Made by a program: the position numbers and the translations under genes | NCBI GenBank assembly: GCA_963575745.1 | Contig: CAUYUJ010013903.1 | Coordinates: 334,230 to 396,729 of the forward strand | Direction: 5' to 3' | Length of the DNA: 62,500 nt | Source: Prorocentrum cordatum | Taxonomy: Eukaryota > Sar > Dinophyceae > Prorocentrales > Prorocentraceae | Shown here: positions 29,568 through 39,499 of the stretch, in pieces | Numbering within the stretch: the first letter of the stretch is position 1 | How the letters are laid out: the number at the start of each line of letters is the position of its first letter | Notes under the pieces: generated by a model | The model's database searches: none | What the model was told of the DNA's origin: nothing | What the model saw: the letters and a program-made list of their open reading frames with translations, nothing else

Positions 29568-29813
29568 GAGGCGCAGTGGACATGCCTAAGAATCCGACCC
29601 CGAGAGTCGGGCGAAGAGAACTACGTTATGCACATTCGCCGGTCCTGTCCAGGCCCATCCTGGGCCCACGTTCTGTGCACATGCTTTCCTGGCCAAGGCA
29701 GGAGGGCGCATGCACCGATCCCAGGCTCAGGATGGGCCTGGCCAGAATCGGCGACTGTGCATTCTTCCCTTCCCTCCGAAGAGGCTAGATGTTTATCCGT
29801 GTCCACTGCGCCT
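29568..29813. repeat. Long imperfect inverted repeat, arms about 95 bp
   Basis: Left blocks AGAGGCGCAGTGGACA and GTCCAGGCCCATCCTG. Right complementary blocks CAGGATGGGCCTGGCC and TGTCCACTGCGCCTCG. A TATGCACATTCGCCGG block pairs with CGGCGACTGTGCAT. The loop is about 65 bp with a minor stem of its own. A related left-arm motif (GACGCAGTGGATATGG) follows at 29847. No coding content recognised. Confidence 0.7.
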
Positions 29814-30119
29814 CGGCCTTTTGGCGCCCATCCCCAGAATGTCCAAGACGCAGTGGATATGGATATACGTGTTGCCCGCATGGATCTGCGGTCCCCTGGT
29901 CCGTTTGGCCCAGCGGACGGCGATGACGTCGACGCTTTGGAGCTCCCTTCGAGGCCGCCACCGCATGCCCAGAGGTGGACACCAGCACCAATATTGGCGG
30001 TGTGCCTCCACCGAGGGGAGATGCTCCCACTCTCGATGATGGTGGTAATAGTCGGGCTTCCTGGGGGCCCGAAAGATTACCACCGACACCAGAATCTAGG
30101 ATCGTCTTTCCCCGCTGTA
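29814..30119. other. No gene recognised
   Basis: Continuation of mixed sequence. The plus frame of 29514-30374 has an acidic stretch here but no domain. Confidence 0.35.
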
Positions 30120-30228
30120 CCCCCCTGGCAGCGCCTCTGGCGCCGCCCCTGGCGCGCTTCGCGCGCCAGGGATCGGGGTCCAGCGCAGACCCAAGAGATC
30201 CGCGCAGACCGTCGACAGTTCCTGTTTA
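30120..30228. repeat. Family A element, right two-thirds
   Basis: CCCCCTGGCAGCGCCTCTGG, the hairpin CTGGCGCGCTTCGCGCGCCAG, then GGGTCCAGCGCAGACCCAAG AGATCCGCGCAGA. Followed by TGTTTATGCGG. Confidence 0.7.
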
Positions 30229-30660
30229 TGCGGTTTTTTCTCCGTGCAGTCCAGCATCTCGAGCGAATCAAGGCCCACGCATCCAGCCTCCTGACCACAC
30301 TCCAGGCGGAGGCCCTTGACACGTATCTGCCCTCGGGGGGCAGCTTGTGTTTATGCAGTTTTTTCACCCTGTAGTCCAGCACCTCGAGCGAATCACGGCC
30401 CACGCATCCAGCCTCTTGACAACACTCCGGGTGGAGGCCCTTGACTCGGCGGCGAGCGAGGGGGGGGGGAGAAGGAAAAGGCCTTCTCAGAAGGCTCGGA
30501 AGTCCCCCGGCCTTCTGAGAAGCCTTCTGAGCCTTCCCCAAAGACAGAAGCAAACACCTCAGAAGGCGCGAGGGCTTCTGAGAAGTCCCGCCGCCTTCTG
30601 AGAAGGCCTTCTCCTTCTCACTCTCCCCCCCCGTCGCTCGCCGCCAATGGACAAGTGTCT
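30222..30660 (+). repeat. Tandem duplication of about 123 bp, second unit interrupted by family B
   Basis: GTTTATGCGGTTTTTTCTCC to CCCTTGACACGTATCTGCCC (30222-30340) is repeated at 30348-30446 (GTTTATGCAGTTTTTTCACC). The second copy is cut at CCCTTGACT by the family B element (30447-30645) and resumes as ACAAGTGTCTGCCCTC. The first unit thus shows the empty site. Confidence 0.75.
30447..30645. repeat. Family B element inserted in a duplicated unit
   Basis: CGGCGGCGAGCGAGGGGGGG at left; CCCCCCCGTCGCTCGCCGCC at right. Interior AAGGCCTTCTCAGAAGGC and GAAGTCCCGCCGCCTTCTGA. Flanks TTGAC(T) and TGGACA may be an eroded short target duplication. Confidence 0.85.
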
Positions 30661-31029
30661 GCCCTCCGTCGGGTGTCACGGCAACGGCCACGTCCTCCAG
30701 AGGGCAGCTTCTCTCAGGACGGATCCGCCGCCCGCACGGCTGGCCCCCGGGGCGCCTCGCCTTTCTCAAGGGGCGCGGTGCGCACAGTGAGGAGGGCTCC
30801 TCGGTGGAGGGGGCTCGGGGGCTGGAGGGTCTGCAGCGGGGAAGAGGCTCCCAATGGAAATCGGTTCACATACAGTGCCGTTTTTATACATGCTCCGCGT
30901 GCGGATCATGTATTAAACATGCAGGGATTTAGTGTTAACAACAACGATGAGTTCATGCATAAATTGATTCATACATTCATCATGTATTAAAATCCTATAT
31001 GTTTTAAAGTCCCATGTGGTAAAACCTGC
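30661..31029. other. No gene seen
   Basis: GC-rich then A/T-rich sequence. Repeated ATTCATACATTCATCATG-type motifs at 30950-30985. Confidence 0.4.
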
Positions 31030-31165
31030 CATGTAGCGCCCCCCAGCCCACTTCGGCACATTCCTCACACGTTTCGTGGTTCTATAAGGAAATCCGTTAT
31101 TTTGCCCCACCTGCCTTGCGATACTCTCACTTGCATATCTGGTTGGGCCCTTTGTTTGGATGATG
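31030..31165 (+). repeat. Family C, single unit plus tail
   Basis: CCCACTTCGGCACATTCCTC ACACGTTTCGTGG, then CCCACCTGCCTTGCGATACT and GGTTGGGCCCTTTG. Shows the minimal form: one partial unit with the fixed tail. Confidence 0.7.
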
Positions 31166-31417
31166 TTGCGACGCGGGTACGGGGACGCGCATCAAGACAC
31201 CATCAGCTATTCGTTAGGGTACCCTGGGTTTCTTCGCTCCGCGCGCTGCGCGGTGATTTCCCGCGGCCGTTGAAGAAGCGGCTGCGTTCAGGGTGCTCTG
31301 GATTCCCCCCGTGTGCATATCGCGCGCGGGTTTTCATGTCTGGGTTTCTTGCGAGGGTTTCTTGCGGCCGCGTCCGCACTGCAGCATCGTTGGCACATCT
31401 TGGGTTGTCTCTGGCCG

Positions 31418-31470
31418 CCCTCCTCCTCCTCCTCCTCCTCCTCCTCCTCCTCCTCCTCCTCCTCCTCGTC
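31418..31470. repeat. CTC tract
   Basis: About 16 CTC triplets, directly left of a family A element. Confidence 0.95.
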
Positions 31471-31493
31471 CTCCCGAAGTAGAAACAACGGGA

Positions 31494-31613
31494 TGGCGTT
31501 CCGCGCGGATTTCTTGGATCCGCGCTGGGGCCCCCTGGCGGTGCCTCCGGCGCGCGGAGCGCGCCAGGGAGGGGGGTCCGGTGCAGATCCAAGGAATCTT
31601 CGCGGAGCGCCAG
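31494..31613. repeat. Family A palindromic element, well preserved
   Basis: TGGCGTTCCGCGCGGATTTC then TTGGATCCGCGCTGGGGCCC; right arm GATCCAAGGAATCTTCGCGG AGCGCCA. The centre is shorter than at 9290 (CTCCGGCGCGCGGAGCGCGC). Confidence 0.8.
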
Positions 31614-31779
31614 AAGTTTATGTGTATGCAGTTTTGTTAGTCGAGTGTTTTTTGTTTTGATTATTATTCTATCCTCTTGCCTATCTCAGATCTTCTCTCG
31701 CATGACCCCCACGTGTCGAGTGCAGCATCCTTGCTGCAAAGACACCCGCAGGGCCCGAACCGAACCGCGAGCCGAGCTT

Positions 31780-31895
31780 CCTCCTCCTCCTCGTCCACCT
31801 CCTCCTCCCACCCCTCCTCCTCCTTTTCTCCTCCTCCTCCTCCCCCTCCTCCGCCTCCCTTTCCTCCTCCTTCCTCCTCCTCCTCCTGCTTCGTC
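31780..31895. repeat. CTC/TCC tract, interrupted
   Basis: Pyrimidine triplets with CACC interruptions. Confidence 0.85.
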
Positions 31896-32505
31896 CCAAC
31901 ACCTTCTGCCGCCGATGCGGGATGCTTGCCAGTCGTTTTGCGTGGTTGTCCAGGAGAACCTCGGGTCATAATTTCATGCCAAGACTCGCCGGAATCGATT
32001 GTCAAAAAGTGCCGCCATCCGTGTTTGCCCACAGTTCTGGAGGGAGATGTCTCCACCGTCACTCGAAACCAGGTGCTGGATTTCTACGAATCCATCGGGC
32101 TGCCTGCGCGCCCTTCTGACCCTCACCAGCCCCCTCATCCTCCTCCTCGGGTGGAGGATGCGGAAGGTGGTGGGGGGAAGGACGCAGGAGCTGGTCCCCA
32201 TCCCGAGGGTGGAGCCCAGGAGGCTTGGGAGTTGCAGGGACTGAGCAAGGCCCAGACCCTGCGCGCGGAGCAGCTCTCGCTCCGAAATCAGGCTACCAGG
32301 TGCCGCTCGGAAGCGCTCCGCCAGTCATATTCCTCCTCCTCCTCCTCATCATCGTCTTCCTCAGGCTCTCCCGTCCAGACCAGATCGCACGCTTGCCTCC
32401 GTGCCTTGTAGTCCCAGCAGTGCTGTCGCTGATTTTTAGGCCGGGTCGCCCAGGCACGCAAGTCGTCGCGAGGCATTCGCAGGCTCTGTTGTCGCGTGGG
32501 GGACA
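31896..32505 (+). other. Exon-like region upstream of the RRM fragment
   Basis: The frame at 31677-32411 is open and outside the CTC tract has a varied, protein-like reading (for example VTRNQVLDFYESIGLPARPS at about 32065-32120). No domain recognised. Its position about 400 bp before an RRM exon fragment on the same strand makes it a candidate exon of the same gene. Confidence 0.3.
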
Positions 32506-32528
32506 CACTCTTCCTCCTTCGCTCCCAG

Positions 32529-32632
32529 CGGGGCAAAGCCTCGCCCGCCGTCAGGTTTGGCTTTGTCAAGATGTCGAGCATGGAAGAGGCGCAGAGGGCC
32601 ATCGAGGTCGTCAACCGCGCGACCGTGCTGGT
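32529..32632 (+). pseudogene. RNA-recognition motif (RRM), second half, exon fragment
   Basis: The reading VRFGFVKMSSMEEAQRAIEV followed by VNRATVLV matches the RNP1 strand (RFGFVKM, 32553-32573) and the following helix of an RRM, which binds single-stranded RNA. A pyrimidine tract ending in CAG (32506-32528) lies just before the first codon. GT follows CTG at about 32633, so both ends look like splice sites of one exon. The first half of the RRM (RNP2) is not nearby upstream in any frame I read. It could be an exon of a live RNA-binding-protein gene that continues outside or between repeats, or a captured remnant. Confidence 0.55.
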
Positions 32633-32749
32633 GGGGGCTGGGAGGGGCAGAGCTCGCATCCGAGCGGGACGTGTACGGCACAGAAGTCAGAGGGGTGCGC
32701 ACGGGATGCAGGTCGGGCAGAGGGTCAGCCCCCACGCATGCTGATGCTG

Positions 32750-32870
32750 TGTGTGTGCGTCGGCCTCGCGGGGGCGACGCGCACGCCAGGAAATAGATTC
32801 TAGCGTAAGCCTCGCGGCGGGCGCTCTCGGGCCATACCGCTCGGGAAGCGATGTGCGTCCAAGATTTGTG
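32750..32870 (+). repeat. Family K element, copy 1
   Basis: GTGTGCGTCGGCCTCGCGGG, then GGCGACGCGCACGCCAGGAA, a perfect-arm hairpin, followed by GGCGGGCGCTCTCGGGCCAT ACCGC. Same order at 34992-35100. Confidence 0.7.
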
Positions 32871-32920
32871 TGTACTGCCTGTCCGTGCCGGACGCGCGCC
32901 TCCATCATCAGCACCTCGTT

Positions 32921-33076
32921 CGGGGGTGGACAAAAAGCCCCACTCTGACAGGGCGATTAGTGAACTGTCCGTTTTCGGCTCTTGACGGGGGGGTGCGGCC
33001 GTCATTTTCCAGGCCTGCGCCCGAGGTCGTTTTCACTAAACCACGTTTTGCTATAGGGGGTTCTGTCCATCCCCGA
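32921..33076. repeat. Family J inverted-repeat element, copy 1
   Basis: GGGGGTGGACAAAAAGCCCC at left; GGGGGTTCTGTCCATCCCC at right. Interior CTGTCCGTTTTCGGCTCTTG and TTTTCACTAAACCACGTTTT are shared with 59777-59946. Flanked by TCAGCACCTCGTTCGG and TCAGCACATCGCTCGG (14 of 16 equal), an eroded flanking duplication. Confidence 0.8.
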
Positions 33077-33090
33077 ATCAGCACATCGCT

Positions 33091-33300
33091 CGGCGGCGAG
33101 CCCGGGGGGGGGGGGAAAGCGAGAAGGAGAAGGCCTTCAGAGGCGGCGGCGGGGCCTTTCGGGAGCCCCCTGGCCTTCCGAGAAGACCCCTCAGGCCCGG
33201 CCTCCTGAGGAGGCCCTTCCCAGCCTTCCGAGAAGGCCCCTCCCAGCCTTCCCAGAAGGCCCGCCCCCCTCCCCACCTCCCCCCCATGGGCTCGCCGCCG
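33091..33300. repeat. Family B element
   Basis: CGGCGGCGAGCCCGGGGGGG at left; CCCCCCATGGGCTCGCCGCC G at right. Internal CCTTCCGAGAAGGCCCC repeats. It adjoins family J copy 1 with 14 bp between. Confidence 0.8.
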
Positions 33301-33684
33301 AGCCGGCATGCCCCGCCACGTCCCGGAGGGCTCCACGCTGACCGTCAAGCTCGCGGCCCACGACGGCACGAAAGGCCGGGAGAGAGCCCGCCGCGCCGCC
33401 CGCCGCTCCGGCCGCAGCGCAGCCGCTGTTCTGCCCGTCCCTCTCTCGCGGTGCGTCTCCCGCCTGGCTCGGGTATAGCCAGGCAAGGGGAGCCGGTCAG
33501 TGATTGGTCCCCGAGGCCCAAAAGATGGATTGGAATCGCTAAACCAGGTCTGCCGTGGCTGATGCTCTTCGGGTTACGGCAGTTCCGGTTAGTGGAATGG
33601 GACGGGGGGGGCGCCCCCCGGTACACATCACCAAACCAGGTCCCTTTAAACCCACTTCTGCCAACGCCCGGCTGGCGCTCCTTT
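33301..33684. other. No gene seen
   Basis: GC-rich mixed sequence; AAACCAGGTC occurs twice (33541 and 33634) with unrelated DNA between. Confidence 0.4.
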
Positions 33685-33873
33685 CGGCGGCAAGCGAGGG
33701 GGGGGGGAAGTGAGAAGGAGAAGGCCTGCACAGAAGGCGTCAGGGCTCCTCAGAAGCCCTCGCGCCTTTGAGGAGTGCGATTTGTCGTCGGGGAGGGCTC
33801 AGAGAACTCCCCAGAAGGCCGGGTTCCGAGCCTTCTGCCGCCCCTTCTCGTTTCCCCCCCTCGCTCGCCGCCG
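33685..33873. repeat. Family B element
   Basis: CGGCGGCAAGCGAGGGGGGG and CCCCCCCTCGCTCGCCGCCG. TCCTT occurs just outside both ends (33679 and 33875), possibly the target duplication. Confidence 0.8.
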
Positions 33874-34015
33874 ATCCTTCCGGCCCTTTCGGGCGCCTGC
33901 TGCGCCCAAGACCCAGACGCCCTCGAGCCAAACACAAAAGCAACACGAGAGAGGGCGTTTTCCTGATCTTCGGGCCTTCGTGGGGGCCCTTGCCGAACCT
34001 CTAGGCCGTCCACAA

Positions 34016-34225
34016 AATGATGATGCTGATGATGATGCTGATGATGATGCTGATGATGCTGCTGATGATGCTGAAGATGATGCTGAAGATGCTGATGCTG
34101 ATGATGGTGCTGCTGATGATGCCGATGATGGTGATGATGATGGTGATGTTGATGATGATGCTGCAGATGACACTGATGATGCTGATGATGATGACGATGA
34201 TGAGTATGATGGTGATGATGATGAC

Positions 34226-34272
<47 letters not shown>

Positions 34273-34662
34273 CGATGCTTATGATGACGATGCTGATGAT
34301 GCTGATGATGGTGCTGATGATGCTGATGCTGATGCTGCTGATGCTGAATATGATGATGCTGATGATGATGACGATGATGGTGATGATGACGATGATGATG
34401 CTGATGATTATGATGCTGATGCTGTTGATGATACTGATGGTGCTGATGATGATGCTGGCGACGATGATGATGATGCTGATGATGACGATGATGGTGATGA
34501 TGCTGATGGTGATGATGCTGATGAGGATGCTGATGGTGGTGGTGATGATGATGTTGTTGATGATGATGATGCTGATGATGATGACATGGATGATGATGCT
34601 GATGATGATGTTGATGATGATGATGCTGATGATGATGCTGATGATGATGCTGATGATGATGC

Positions 34663-34703
<41 letters not shown>

Positions 34704-34712
34704 GTGATGAAA
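34016..34712. repeat. GAT/GCT trinucleotide tract
   Basis: About 700 bp of GATGATGCTGATGATGATG. Frames give poly-Met, poly-Asp/Ala or poly-His (minus). Flanked directly by ordinary sequence; not coding. Confidence 0.9.
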
Positions 34713-34991
34713 AAACGGGAAACGGGTCGAGGCCTTTGGGGCTCTGGGGGTCGACGTTATGACAGTCACACGACGTCGGGGGTCCCGCGCCCCTCGCGCC
34801 AGTCCCATGGAGACCCCGTGCGGGTCCGAACGCCCCTCGCGCCTCGCGCGCCCGGCGGGCCCTCTCCAGGGATCCCGGCGCGTCACGAGGCCCAGGGCAA
34901 AAGACTCCTGGCCGCCAGCCTTGCCTGCGTCAACCTCGACTGACCTCGCGCTTCGCCGTGAAGTCGGCGTCACCCCAACATACTTCTACTA

Positions 34992-35180
34992 AGTGTGCGT
35001 CGCCCCCCGAGGGGCGACGCGCACACCAAGAAATCTTGTAGTACATGCGTCGTGGCGGGCGCTACCTGGCCACACCGCATGGGAAAGGATGTACTACAAG
35101 ATGGATATACTACATGTTCGGGTCGGACGCTCGCGTCCAAGGAGGACATATAGTATTAGTATATCCCTGTGCGTCCCAGG
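34992..35180 (+). repeat. Family K element, copy 2
   Basis: Begins with hairpin GTGTGCGTCGCCCC/GGGGCGACGCGCAC (34992-35024). A second stem pairs CTTGTAGTACAT (35035) with ATGTACTACAAG (35090). Then ATACTACATGTTCGGGTCGG and GTGCGTCCCAGGAAGGAAG, the last also at about 9065-9155 in altered order. Confidence 0.7.
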
Positions 35181-36267
35181 AAGGAAGCGGGTCCCGAGGT
35201 AGACGGGCCCTGGAGTTTTCGTGGTTTTCCCGGTTCCCTGTGCGAGGGCGCGGACACAGGTACATTCGCCGATCTTGAGTCGGATCTTCGATAAGTTTTG
35301 ATTGTCTTGGAGCCCGAAGATGGCCTCCAGACGCCGAAGATGGCGAAGCACTTGATTCGTTGGCGTTCGCTGCATCGCCAGCCCCTCGGGGTGTTGGATG
35401 TTTCGCTTCGGGGGTGATTCGTCGCAGCGGCTGAAAGCGGAGCGCGACTGGGACATGATCAAGATTTCACATCGGACGGGGCGCATTAGGACAGGGATGA
35501 AATCGTTCCAGAGCGTTCCAAAGCGCCCTTAGAGTGGTCCAGAACGCTCTGAGAAGGCCGCGGCGCCCAATACGTCCTCCAGAACTGCTGGATCTCAAAG
35601 ATTCCCGATGTATCCCCGTCTGAGGTTGTCCCTGCCCTGGCGTCGTTTTACCTGGGGAACGTCTGCTGCCTCTCGGGTGGTTCTTGGAGGCATGATGGAG
35701 GGTTGTGTGGCCATCTTTGGGGTGGGGAGCTGAAGATGGCGGCACACTTGACTCTGTTCAGGGCGTTTGGGGTTTGCCCGGGTTCTCCTCGTTCTCTGTC
35801 TACTCCTCCTCCCCCTCCCAGCTCCTGAGAGGGGGGAAGCCCCTTTAATTGCGCGCGTCCTACCCGCGCCAGGTGAGACTCTCGCGCATTAACGCGGGTT
35901 TCTGGTCATCCCCAGGCCTCCGCAGGATTGGCCTCGCTAGGATGTGCGTGGTGTGGATGCGCACCCAAACCCGCGACCCTCTGATGTTTTCACGACTGGG
36001 GACCCCATGTTGTCTCGACCCATCCCCACGGGACCAGCTTCTCTTCCCGTTCTGCTCTTTGTGACGGCCTCGGAGGCCGAGGGTTGTAAGCACCGGCTGT
36101 GTCGCGGTTTTTGCTGTTTCCACGGCGCGGGGTGGCCTTGGGAGTCGGTGGTCGGCGTCTCGGTCGTCGGCGGGAGGGACGAGCTGCGCGTGCTGGGCAG
36201 TCGCCCCTGCGTTACTGAGAGCAGTTTTTTTTCTTTCCGAAGCAGGCACGACTTCCCAATCTACACT
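35181..36267. other. Unique sequence; no gene recognised
   Basis: Contains a CAGAGCGTTC/GAACGCTCTG hairpin (35508-35550) and scattered GAAGATGGC repeats. Open frames lack recognisable domains. Confidence 0.4.
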
Positions 36268-36430
36268 CAGGGGGAAAAGAAAAACACAGACACAATTACT
36301 CGTCGATTCCCAAGGAAATTTCGGAAAAATATGGGAAGTGGGGGGGGAAGACGAAAACGCAGGAAATATGGGAAAATATGGGGAATGCTTTTATTCGCGT
36401 GCATTTATTTGTGTTTCCCAGGGCCCCTTC
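36268..36430 (+). repeat. A-rich module, first copy
   Basis: GAAAAACACAGACACAATTA, CTCGTCGATTCCC, ATATGGGGAATGCTTTTATT and TTTATTTGTGTTTCCCAGGG CCCCTT. Repeated at 36845-36958 on the other side of the family G element. Confidence 0.75.
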
Positions 36431-36639
36431 ATACACGCAGCTCACCTCAGCGGGACGGTACTGTGCTGTGCCTCCGGCTTGGCCGGCCCGCGCTCGCCCG
36501 TCCGCCGCCTCCCAACGAGTGCTGCCGGCGCCGGCACGCTCTGTGGTCGGGCCCGCCCCGTTTCGCGTGCCCTGCGCCAGCCCCTCTCTCCCGCCGAAGC
36601 GGCGCGGCAGCCTCGCGAGCGGCCTCGGAGGCTCAAGCA

Positions 36640-36982
36640 GTGGCGAAGCGTCCTGGCTCGCCTGTAGCCCTACCAAACAATGTTCTAAGAACCTTTCCTG
36701 TGGTTTCCACGAAATGTTCTCAGAACATTTCTGCTTGAGCTTGTTTTATTTTAACACATCGGGTTTATGTTCTAAGAACCTTTGTGTTTGCTCTTAGAAC
36801 ATGTTTGGGTTCTAAGAACATAACGTGGTAGGACTATAGTTAGGTGGGAAAACACACAGACACAATTAATCGTCGATCCCCCAGAACATATGGGAAACAT
36901 ATGGGGAATCCTGTTATTTGTGTGTATTTATTTGTGTGTCCCAGGACCCCTTAATATAGGAATGCCGGGGCGGTCGGTCCCT
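36640..36982 (+). repeat. Family G element, copy 2, with the A-rich module inside its right flank
   Basis: Left flank GTGGCGAAGCGTCCTGGCTC. Core 36663-36838 with inverted termini TAGCCCTACCAAACAATGTT CTAAGAAC and CTAAGAACATAACGTGGTAG GACTATA. TTCTAAGAAC occurs three times inside, as TTCTAAGAAC or TTCTCAGAAC. Right flank GGAATGCCGGGGCGGTCGGT appears only after the A-rich module (36845-36958), which is absent between core and flank at 61.47 kb. Confidence 0.75.
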
Positions 36983-37132
36983 GCTCAAGAGGGCGTCCTC
37001 CCGAAGAGCACCGAGCACGTTCCGCTGCTCGCAAGGCGCCTGCTCGCAAGCGAGCGTCCGAAACATAGTGGTTTGCCTCGATGTAAATATATCCCGGAGA
37101 AGGCAAAACGACATGAACTGAACATAAATTTG

Positions 37133-37190
37133 TGGCGCTCCGCTCGGATTTCTTGCATCCGCGCTTGGGCCCCCCTGGCGGCTGGTGGCC
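37133..37190. repeat. Family A element, left half
   Basis: TGGCGCTCCGCTCGGATTTC then TTGCATCCGCGCTTGGGCCC CCCTGGCGGC; the right half is missing. Preceded by the usual AACATAAATT. Confidence 0.7.
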
Positions 37191-37245
37191 AGAATAGCTC
37201 CTTCGTTCCTGATTCAGTGTTCCTTCTGCTAGCACGAGGTCTGTA

Positions 37246-37985
37246 ACTCCACCAGCTCCACCGGCGCCACGTTTTCCCCCTCCAGGGGCGCCCGCGCCAG
37301 GTCGCGCGGGCTATGCGCGCATCCTGCCATGAATCGGGGTTCGTGAAGCCCCCACCAGCGCACGGTTCCCCCCTCCAGGGAGGCCGCGTCCGACCGCGCG
37401 GGTCATACCTTGGGGCGTCCAAGAGCAGGGTGATGACTAGATTTCGTGGTCCCTCTTCTCATTTCAAAACGTTCCCTGGCCCCCCCCTGGTCCGCTCACA
37501 CGTACCGGGCCATGATTCGCGGCCCCCCCTTTGGACGCCACAGGTGTGCGCGTATCATCCTGTGTCAGGGTGCGTGCTCCCCGTGCTCCACCAGCCCCAC
37601 CAGCGCCTCGTTTCCCTCTCCAGGGAGGTCGCGTCGGGCCGCGCGGGCTGATGCGCGCACTGTTTTATATCTGCCAGCGTTCGTGCGCATCTCACTCCAG
37701 TAGCCCCACAAGCGCCCCGTTCCACCCCCCCCTCCGCGGAGGTCGCGTCGGATCGCGTGGGCGATGCGTGTACCATGTTATCTATCAGGGCCTGTGCCCA
37801 TCCCACTCTACCAGCCCCACCAGCGCCCCGTTCCCCCGCCCCTCCAGGGATGCCGCGTCGGACAGCGCGGGCCATGCGTGCACCATGCAAAAAACACGTC
37901 AAGGTTTTTGCTCCCCTCCCCACCACCAGCGCCCCGTTTCCCCCTCCAACAATGTCGCGTCGGACCGCGCGGGCTATGCGCAGGT
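37246..37985 (+). repeat. Minisatellite of about 100-115 bp, 6 units, with a P-leader module inside
   Basis: Each unit has CCACCAGCGCCCCGTTCCCC, CCTCCAGGGAGGTCGCGTCG and GACCGCGCGGGCTATGCG. Units end near 37303, 37395, 37640, 37755, 37865 and 37967. Between the second and third is a copy of the P leader (37433-37545: TGATGACTAGATTTCGTGGT, and GGACGCCA). Confidence 0.8.
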
Positions 37986-38310
37986 GGATGCGGAGCAAGC
38001 TTTGAGGACCGAGGAGGACCGGGGGGTTGTTAAGGAAGGCTGGCAGACGGCAAAACTCGAACATGGGAGGGGAGTGTGTAGTGAACGGCCATCCTCTTCC
38101 TCTCTGCTGGTTCTCTCCCCTTCCCTTCGTCTCCCCCCACGTGCGTGTATCTCTGTGTTCTCGGCTTTCAATGCTCTGCTGGTGTTGTGCCTCGCTGTGC
38201 CAGCGAGCCGCTCGAACTCCTCACGTGGGGAACTCCGATAGGTTCAGTACGGTTTCACCGTCGCCAGAAGGCACGACCTTTTTCGGCGACTACAGCAAAG
38301 GACATGGTTA
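37986..38310. other. No gene seen
   Basis: Mixed sequence; no family or domain. Confidence 0.4.
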
Positions 38311-38481
38311 CAGTCAACCCGCATAATAAGGATGGGCAACCTTTCCAAGGGTACCCTTGCATCCTTGCCTGCTGGGTCCATCCTTGGACACTCGCTGGCC
38401 GCGCCCCGCTCGAAGAGCTTCGAGATGGGCGTCCAAGGCCATCGCATCCTTCTCGCGCATCCTTATGATACGGGTTGACTG
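38311..38481 (+). repeat. Family E element, copy 3 (complete)
   Basis: CAGTCAACCCGCATAATAAG GATGGGCAA at left; CATCCTTATGATACGGGTTG ACTG at right; near-perfect inverted repeats. TA precedes it. Interior as in copy 1. Confidence 0.85.
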
Positions 38482-38611
38482 TGATGGGGGAGGGGGACCT
38501 GATAGGGGGGGAAGAAGAGGGCCCAGACGGGGCCCTTTGGGGACCCTTTCTGGGCCCTCCTGTTTAGAGGGCCCCTCAGGGCCCCCTTCTTCACCCCACA
38601 TGTGGGTCACA

Positions 38612-38683
38612 TCGACGAGCTTCGAAATGGTCGTCCAGGGCCCCGGCATCCTCAGCGCGCATCCTTCTTATGCGGGCCGACTG
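38612..38683 (+). repeat. Family E element, right half
   Basis: GAGCTTCGAAATGGTCGTCC and CGCGCATCCTTCTTATGCGG GCCGACTG. The left half is absent. Confidence 0.7.
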
Positions 38684-39055
38684 CACGCTGGGGTGCGGTT
38701 TGCGAGCGGCACCGCTGGGGCCCGGGGAGCCCGACCACCGTCCCCGCCGGGCCCCTCCTCGGGGCGCGGAGGAGAGAGAGCTCCGCCGAGGCCCCGGCCC
38801 GCATCCTCCGTGGGGGGGCCCCCCTCGGAGTGTCAGCTGCGAGCCACGCCCTTTGCAGACCTCTACCCAGCGGTCGTGGGAAGTATAAGTCTGGATCCCC
38901 AGATTCCAATCTACTTTGAGCGCCTTCCTGCTTCAGTGGTCGAGGGGCTTCACCTTTGCCATCCCCTTGGGGGGCGGGCGGACACCCAGTCTTTTGTCAT
39001 CGCCTTCCTACTTCCTGTTTCGGCCTGCTTCTTCCGACGGATGGGTAGGCCTAGA

Positions 39056-39236
39056 TGGGGTCCGAGTAGATGGGGTCGGAGGACCGCGGCGCATCGCCGG
39101 TGCATCGGCGATGCGGCTCTATGCGGGGCACGATTTTCTCCGCGCCGATGCGTCGCCGATGCATCGCCGATGCATCGACGATGTGTCGGCGATGCGGCGA
39201 GATCCTCCGACCCCATCTACGTACTCGGACCCTGTT
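39056..39236. repeat. Family H inverted-repeat element, copy 1
   Basis: GGGTCCGAGTAGATGGGGTC GGAGGA at left and TCCTCCGACCCCATCTACGT ACTCGGACCC at right are inverted. The interior is GCCGATGCATCG-type short palindromes in several copies. Frames across it repeat Met-His-Arg-Arg-Cys-Ile-Gly-Asp-Ala; this is the repeat, not a protein. Confidence 0.8.
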
Positions 39237-39499
39237 TAGGAGACCTCTAAAACCACACCCTTCATACCCTGAGATCCAACGTTGCAAAACAGCTGCAACA
39301 TCGCAAACAAAACAAGACCGGACCCCTGGACCCCAAGGTCGCGCGAAAGTGCTCGGCGCAAGAACGCTGAGGCGCCGGGATCTCAGGGGAGTCGCGCCCC
39401 GACCCTTCCCTTGGGTCCCGGCTGCCTTCCGAGCCGCTGCTCGACGGTGCCTTGGACCAGTGGCCGCGCCCCCCGCCCGAAAAAAATCGGGGGCGGCAA

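Noticed and set aside
33710-34943. Long poly-Asp, poly-Met and poly-His ORFs
   Set aside because: All lie on the 34016-34712 GAT tract.
38950-39287. His/Arg/Cys repeat proteins on both strands
   Set aside because: They are translations of the family H GCCGATGCATCG repeats, open in several frames.
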